NCBI GenBank assembly: GCA_964429135.1
Contig: CAYSAU010000013.1
Coordinates: 1 to 64,000 of the forward strand
Length of the DNA stretch: 64,000 nucleotides
Direction: 5' to 3'
Origin: CAZSDU01 sp964429135
GTDB taxonomy: Bacteria > Bacteroidota > Bacteroidia > Bacteroidales > FEN-979
The position numbers and the translations under genes were made by a program. Below, one piece after another: positions 60,503-64,000 of this stretch. The notes below the pieces were generated by a model. The model was given only the letters and a program-made list of their open reading frames with translations, was not told where the DNA came from and ran no database searches. Positions within the stretch are counted from its first letter, which is position 1. Each line of letters starts with the position of its first letter.

Positions 60503-62029
60503 TTAATGTTTAAAATGCCTTGTCCCGGTAAACACCATGGACATATCATGTTCGTTGCAAAAGTTTATAGAGGCATCATCTCTTATCGATCCTCCGGGCT
60601 GAATAACAGATGTAATCCCAGCGTTGAAGGCAATTTCGACAGAATCAGCGAAGGGAAAAAAGGCATCAGATGCCATGACACTTCCCTTTGTTTCGAACCC
60701 GAAAGATAAAGCTTTACTAATGGCCTGTTTTAATGCATCAACGCGAGAAGTTTGTCCCACGCCACACCCAATTAGTTGATGATTTTTAGTAAGCACAATG
60801 GTATTTGATTTTAAATGCTTTACAATTTTATTAGCAAATATCAATTCCGTACAATCCTCTTGATTCGGTTGTTTTCGGGTCACAAATTTAAAATCACTTT
60901 CACTTTCTGTAGAAAAATCCCTATCCTGTTCAAGAATTCCATTCAGTACAGATTTCATTTGGCGCCCAGGAAAATCAAAAGAATGTTTTTGCAAAATTAT
61001 TCTATTTTTTCTTGATTTTAAGCGTTCAATCGCATCATTTTCGTAGTTTTCGGCAATTAAAATCTCAAAAAAAAGCTTATCTATTTCTGAGGCTGTTTCG
61101 TTATCGATCTTACGGTTAACAATAATAACACCACCGTAAGCAGAAACAGGATCGCAGGCCAAAGCATCAAGATACGCCTGTTTCAGGGAATGACGGCAGG
61201 CAACTCCACAAGCATTGGTATGCTTAATGATGACAACGCAGGGATCATCAAACTCACGTATAAGCTGGAAAGCGGCATCAATATCGACAAGATTATTATA
61301 TGAAAGCTCTTTGCCGTGCAACTGTGAAAATGCTCTTGATAGGTTCCCATGGAAAATTCCTTTTTGATGGGGGTTTTCACCATACCTTAAAGAATGATTT
61401 TCAGTGATGCTTTGTTTAAAAACCGGAATTTTTTCTTCTCTGTTAAAATAGTTAAAAATACAGTTATCATAATGAGAAGAAATATTAAAGGCCTGGGTTG
61501 CATAATATTTTCTTTCAGTGATACTGCAAAAACCATTTTTCTTCTCAAGCAAATCAATAAACTGATGATAAAAACTGGCAGCGGGAATTACCAAAACATG
61601 CTGATAATTTTTCGCCGCTGCCCGGATAAGCGATATGCCGCCAATATCTATTTTTTCAATAATTTCTGTTTCCGTTGCCCCGGATTCAAGCGTTTTTTCA
61701 AAAGGGTAAAGGTCAACAATAACCAGATCAAATGAGGGTAGATTATACGTTTCCATCTCATTCATATCAGACAGTTGATCCCTTCTCCAAAGAATTCCGC
61801 CAAAGACTTTTGGATGGAGGGTTTTAACCCGGCCACCAAGAATCGATGGGTAAGAAGTCAAAGACTCAATAGAGGTAACCTTTATTCCTTTTTCCATTAA
61901 AAATTCCCAAGTACCACCAGTTGAAAACAAATGAATATTTAATTTGTCCAATTTTCTGGAAATCTCTTCAATATGATCCTTGGCATAAACAGATATTAAT
62001 GCGGTTTTGATTTTTATTTCATCTGTCAT
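60503..62029 (-). CDS. purH: Bifunctional AICAR formyltransferase/IMP cyclohydrolase
   Basis: PurH performs the last two steps of IMP synthesis. The 508-residue protein has an N-terminal cyclohydrolase domain ('LFSTGGTWEFLMEKGIKV', 'RVKTLHPKVFGGIL', 'DLVIVDLYPFEKTL') and a C-terminal formyltransferase domain. The latter shows 'SLRYGENPHQKG', 'VVIIKHTNACGVA', 'SAYGGVIIVNRKID', 'VGQTSRVDALKQAI', 'SDAFFPFADSVEIA' and 'IQPGGSIRDDASINF'. It leads the mreBCD operon and is divergent from the permease gene with a 161-bp spacer. Confidence 0.97.
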   Translation of the reverse strand: MTDEIKIKTALISVYAKDHIEEISRKLDKLNIHLFSTGGTWEFLMEKGIKVTSIESLTSYPSILGGRVKTLHPKVFGGILWRRDQLSDMNEMETYNLPSFDLVIVDLYPFEKTLESGATETEIIEKIDIGGISLIRAAAKNYQHVLVIPAASFYHQFIDLLEKKNGFCSITERKYYATQAFNISSHYDNCIFNYFNREEKIPVFKQSITENHSLRYGENPHQKGIFHGNLSRAFSQLHGKELSYNNLVDIDAAFQLIREFDDPCVVIIKHTNACGVACRHSLKQAYLDALACDPVSAYGGVIIVNRKIDNETASEIDKLFFEILIAENYENDAIERLKSRKNRIILQKHSFDFPGRQMKSVLNGILEQDRDFSTESESDFKFVTRKQPNQEDCTELIFANKIVKHLKSNTIVLTKNHQLIGCGVGQTSRVDALKQAISKALSFGFETKGSVMASDAFFPFADSVEIAFNAGITSVIQPGGSIRDDASINFCNEHDMSMVFTGTRHFKH

Positions 62030-62190
62030 GGTGATTCTGATTGTAACAATGGTGTTTCAAATGCGTCTAAGAAAAAATATTTTCAAATAAATGCAATGTT
62101 ACTATTTTTAGACGGATTATCCAATCCCTTCAAAGGATTGCCAATTAAATATTATCTTTACATTTCATTCATCCTGTTATCGGAAATTTT

Positions 62191-63435
62191 ATGGTTCTGA
62201 TACTACGCCTCATAAGGGAAAGCTATGTGTTTGCTTTTCAGGAAATTATCGTCAATAAAGTAAGAACAATTTTATCCTTGCTTGGGATAACCATCGGGAT
62301 TTTTTGTGTAATTTCCGTTTTTACTGTTTTTGATTCCATGGAAAGTGCAATCCGAAAAAGCATTGCATCTCTTGGCAGCAATGTTCTGTTTGTCGAGAAG
62401 TGGCCATGGGCCATGGGGGGAGATTATCCCTGGTGGAAGTACTATCAGCGACCGGAACCTACGCTTGAAGATATGAAGGAAATTGAAAGGAGAAGCTTGC
62501 TGAATGATGCTGTAGCTTTTATGTCGCAGGTGAATAAAACGGTCAAATTCCAGAACAATTACATGGAAAATGTAGGTATATTGGGCGTTTCGCAAGATTT
62601 TGACAAGGTGTGGGGGTTTGAATTATCGGATGGAAGATACTTTTCGCAAATTGAGTCGGCCAGTGGAAAAAGCATTGCCATTATCGGGGCTGATATCGCA
62701 AATAATCTATTCCAGGGATTGGAGCCTGTCGGGCGAAAAGTAAAAGTTTTCGGAAGAAACGTAGAGGTAATTGGGGTAATGAAAAAGGAGGGAGAAGATT
62801 TATTCGGGAATTCCAATGATAAGGCGGTTTTTTTGCCAATCAATTATTTTAAATCCCTGGTCGATCTGAATGAAATAGGAACAACCATCATTGTTAAAGC
62901 AAGGCCTCTTGTTTCCAATGAAGAACTCAGGGATGAACTGACTGGTATTATGCGTTCCATCAGAAAATTAAAGCCATCGGCAGAGGATAATTTTTCCATC
63001 AACGAAACGGATATTATTTCAAAGGGTTTTGATAATCTTTTCCGGGTAATTGCTACCGTGGGATGGATTATCGGGGGATTTTCCCTTTTAGTTGGTGGGT
63101 TTGGCATTGCCAATATTATGTTCGTATCCGTTAAAGAGCGTACCAGTATTATTGGTATTCAAAAAGCATTAGGGGCAAAAAATTATTTCATTTTACTTCA
63201 ATTTCTTTTTGAAGCTGTTTTTCTTTCGCTGATCGGAGGAATTTTCGGTTTACTGATCATTTTAATGTTGACTGTCATTATTTCCAACACTACTGAATTT
63301 CATCTGATTCTTACCCAGGGTAATATATTGCTCGGGGTGGGGGTATCCGCCTTAATTGGTTTGATTTCCGGGATTATCCCTGCTTATTCAGCTTCAAGGC
63401 TTGATCCCGTGGAAGCGATGAGAACAGCTATTTAG
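62191..63435 (+). CDS. MacB-type ABC transporter permease
   Basis: The 414-residue protein has a membrane helix near 25-45 and three more near the C-terminus (about 285-310, 330-365, 375-400). The core matches MacB/FtsX permeases: 'NKVRTILSLLGITIGIFCVISVFTVFDSME', a periplasmic domain with 'GRYFSQIESASGKSIAIIGADIANNLF', then 'GGFGIANIMFVSVKERTSIIGIQKALGAKNYFILLQFLFEAV' and 'PAYSASRLDPVEAMR'. Family members export peptides, lipids or lipoproteins, or act as mechanotransmission complexes. No cognate ATPase gene is in view. The stop overlaps the convergent rubrerythrin-like gene by 4 bp. Confidence 0.92.
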   Translation: MVLILRLIRESYVFAFQEIIVNKVRTILSLLGITIGIFCVISVFTVFDSMESAIRKSIASLGSNVLFVEKWPWAMGGDYPWWKYYQRPEPTLEDMKEIERRSLLNDAVAFMSQVNKTVKFQNNYMENVGILGVSQDFDKVWGFELSDGRYFSQIESASGKSIAIIGADIANNLFQGLEPVGRKVKVFGRNVEVIGVMKKEGEDLFGNSNDKAVFLPINYFKSLVDLNEIGTTIIVKARPLVSNEELRDELTGIMRSIRKLKPSAEDNFSINETDIISKGFDNLFRVIATVGWIIGGFSLLVGGFGIANIMFVSVKERTSIIGIQKALGAKNYFILLQFLFEAVFLSLIGGIFGLLIILMLTVIISNTTEFHLILTQGNILLGVGVSALIGLISGIIPAYSASRLDPVEAMRTAI

Positions 63436-63935
63436 AATGGCCAGAATTGGTTATCGTTCCAAATTTTTTCTTTTAGTTCATTATCCAAATCGTTAAGGAT
63501 TTTCAGGTGTCCTTTTTCCCAATCGGCTAGCCAATAATACAAGGACTTTTCGTTGTCATCATCCGTTGCTTCTGCCTGACAGGAATAGACTTCTATGGCT
63601 TGTTTTTCAAAATCAATGGCGGCGGAAATTGCAGCCGCTTCAAAACCAGCAGAAGAAATTTTATTTTTCATGTCTTCTGATAAAATCAGTTTTGTAAACG
63701 CTTCTTGTTCAAGATCCGGAAGATCCATTTTCATGAAGTGATGGTTCTTTTCGAAGGCAAGGTATTGATCTGAAAGGAATTTGACGTGCTTGGTCTCCTC
63801 GTCAGCCATAGTAAGAAAAATATGCTGAATTTCTTCATCATGAGATTGATCGGCTACCGTTGAATAAAAAGCATGGCCCCTTTTTTCCATCAGAATAGCC
63901 ATTTTAAGTATTTCAAGGGTTTTTGGTGTTTCCAT
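63432..63935 (-). CDS. Rubrerythrin-like ferritin-fold protein
   Basis: The protein has 167 residues from the ATG at 63935 (a TTG 21 bases upstream is less likely). It is a four-helix bundle with diiron-type positions: 'AILMEKRGHAFY', 'ADEETKHVKFL' (ExxH), 'DFEKQAIEVYSC' and 'DWEKGHLKIL' (ExxH). These are the four metal-binding helices of erythrin-vacuolar iron transport or rubrerythrin proteins. No rubredoxin-type Cys cluster is present. It probably helps in peroxide or oxygen defence in an anaerobe, but the activity is inferred. It is convergent with the MacB gene. Confidence 0.85.
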   Translation of the reverse strand: METPKTLEILKMAILMEKRGHAFYSTVADQSHDEEIQHIFLTMADEETKHVKFLSDQYLAFEKNHHFMKMDLPDLEQEAFTKLILSEDMKNKISSAGFEAAAISAAIDFEKQAIEVYSCQAEATDDDNEKSLYYWLADWEKGHLKILNDLDNELKEKIWNDNQFWPF

Positions 63936-64000
63936 AAGATTCGTTTTAAATTCCAAATTTGCAAAAATTTCCTTATATCGCCAAAAAGTAAGTTATTAAG

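Noticed and set aside
24753..63435. Short overlaps of convergent gene ends (24753-24790, 30984-30992, 37487-37490, 42743-42763, 63432-63435) as antisense regulators
   Set aside because: Such overlaps are common in compact genomes and no conserved structure was seen in them.
1..64000. CRISPR array, prophage, insertion sequence or transposon
   Set aside because: No spaced direct repeats, transposase, integrase or phage structural genes are visible on either strand; the fibre-like remnant has no phage neighbours.

Overview
The window looks like chromosomal DNA from an anaerobic or facultative member of the Bacteroidota, probably near Bacteroidales/Marinilabiliales. The signs are type IX secretion C-terminal sorting domains, a GldH-type gliding lipoprotein, LytS/LytTR two-component pairs, an S46 dipeptidyl-peptidase, a fused PlsC-GNAT aminolipid synthase, purH-mreBCD linkage, and promoters of the TTG-N19/20-TAnnTTTG type. 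The taxon is inferred from gene content only. I see no prophage, insertion sequence, CRISPR array or rRNA, and no gene-free stretch longer than 300 bases.

Layout. 1-4.1 kb: secreted type IX proteins, including a tiny signal-peptide-plus-sorting-domain protein beside a decayed fibre-like gene. 4.2-9 kb: a lipoprotein S9 peptidase, then divergently a membrane histidine kinase and HemW. 9-12.1 kb: a three-gene sensory unit (Cache lipoprotein, hybrid-free kinase, single-domain regulator). 12.2-19 kb: a nitrite/nitrosative-stress block on the minus strand: Rrf2 regulator, ferredoxin-like protein, cupin, DUF438/hemerythrin/PAS protein, NrfH, NrfA, cupin, methyltransferase. 19-24.8 kb: RNA modification enzymes, an EEP-family phosphatase/nuclease, a GH3 protein, a LysE exporter and a DUF308 membrane protein. 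24.7-31 kb: two LytS/LytTR pairs in mirror orientation around a DPP7-like S46 peptidase. 31-37.5 kb: OlsF-like acyltransferase, RNase R, a double-ATPase peptide ABC protein and ComF. 37.5-43 kb: a lamin-tail secreted protein, Asd, a hexaheme lipoprotein, a free-standing riboflavin kinase and GldH.

43-54 kb is a minus-strand run: DUF4175 protein, HATPase-like protein, YbeY, MnmG, methyltransferase, then a 1181-residue NtrY-like kinase and GldH. Two ParB-binding (parS) sites, one perfect and one with a single mismatch, sit at the two ends of mnmG. This suggests the region lies in the origin-proximal centromere domain. 54-64 kb holds gltX, glnS followed by its cognate tRNA-Gln(CUG), folB, tRNA-Cys(GCA), purH-mreB-mreC-mreD, a MacB-type permease and a rubrerythrin-like protein.

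The most interesting signals are the parS pair around mnmG, an in-frame 8-bp minisatellite inside a methyltransferase gene, palindromic operators on the nrfH and rrf2 promoters, the sorting-domain-only mini-protein, the hexaheme lipoprotein with a collagen-like linker, and a RibF reduced to its kinase half. All calls rest on reading the sequence. No database search was run.
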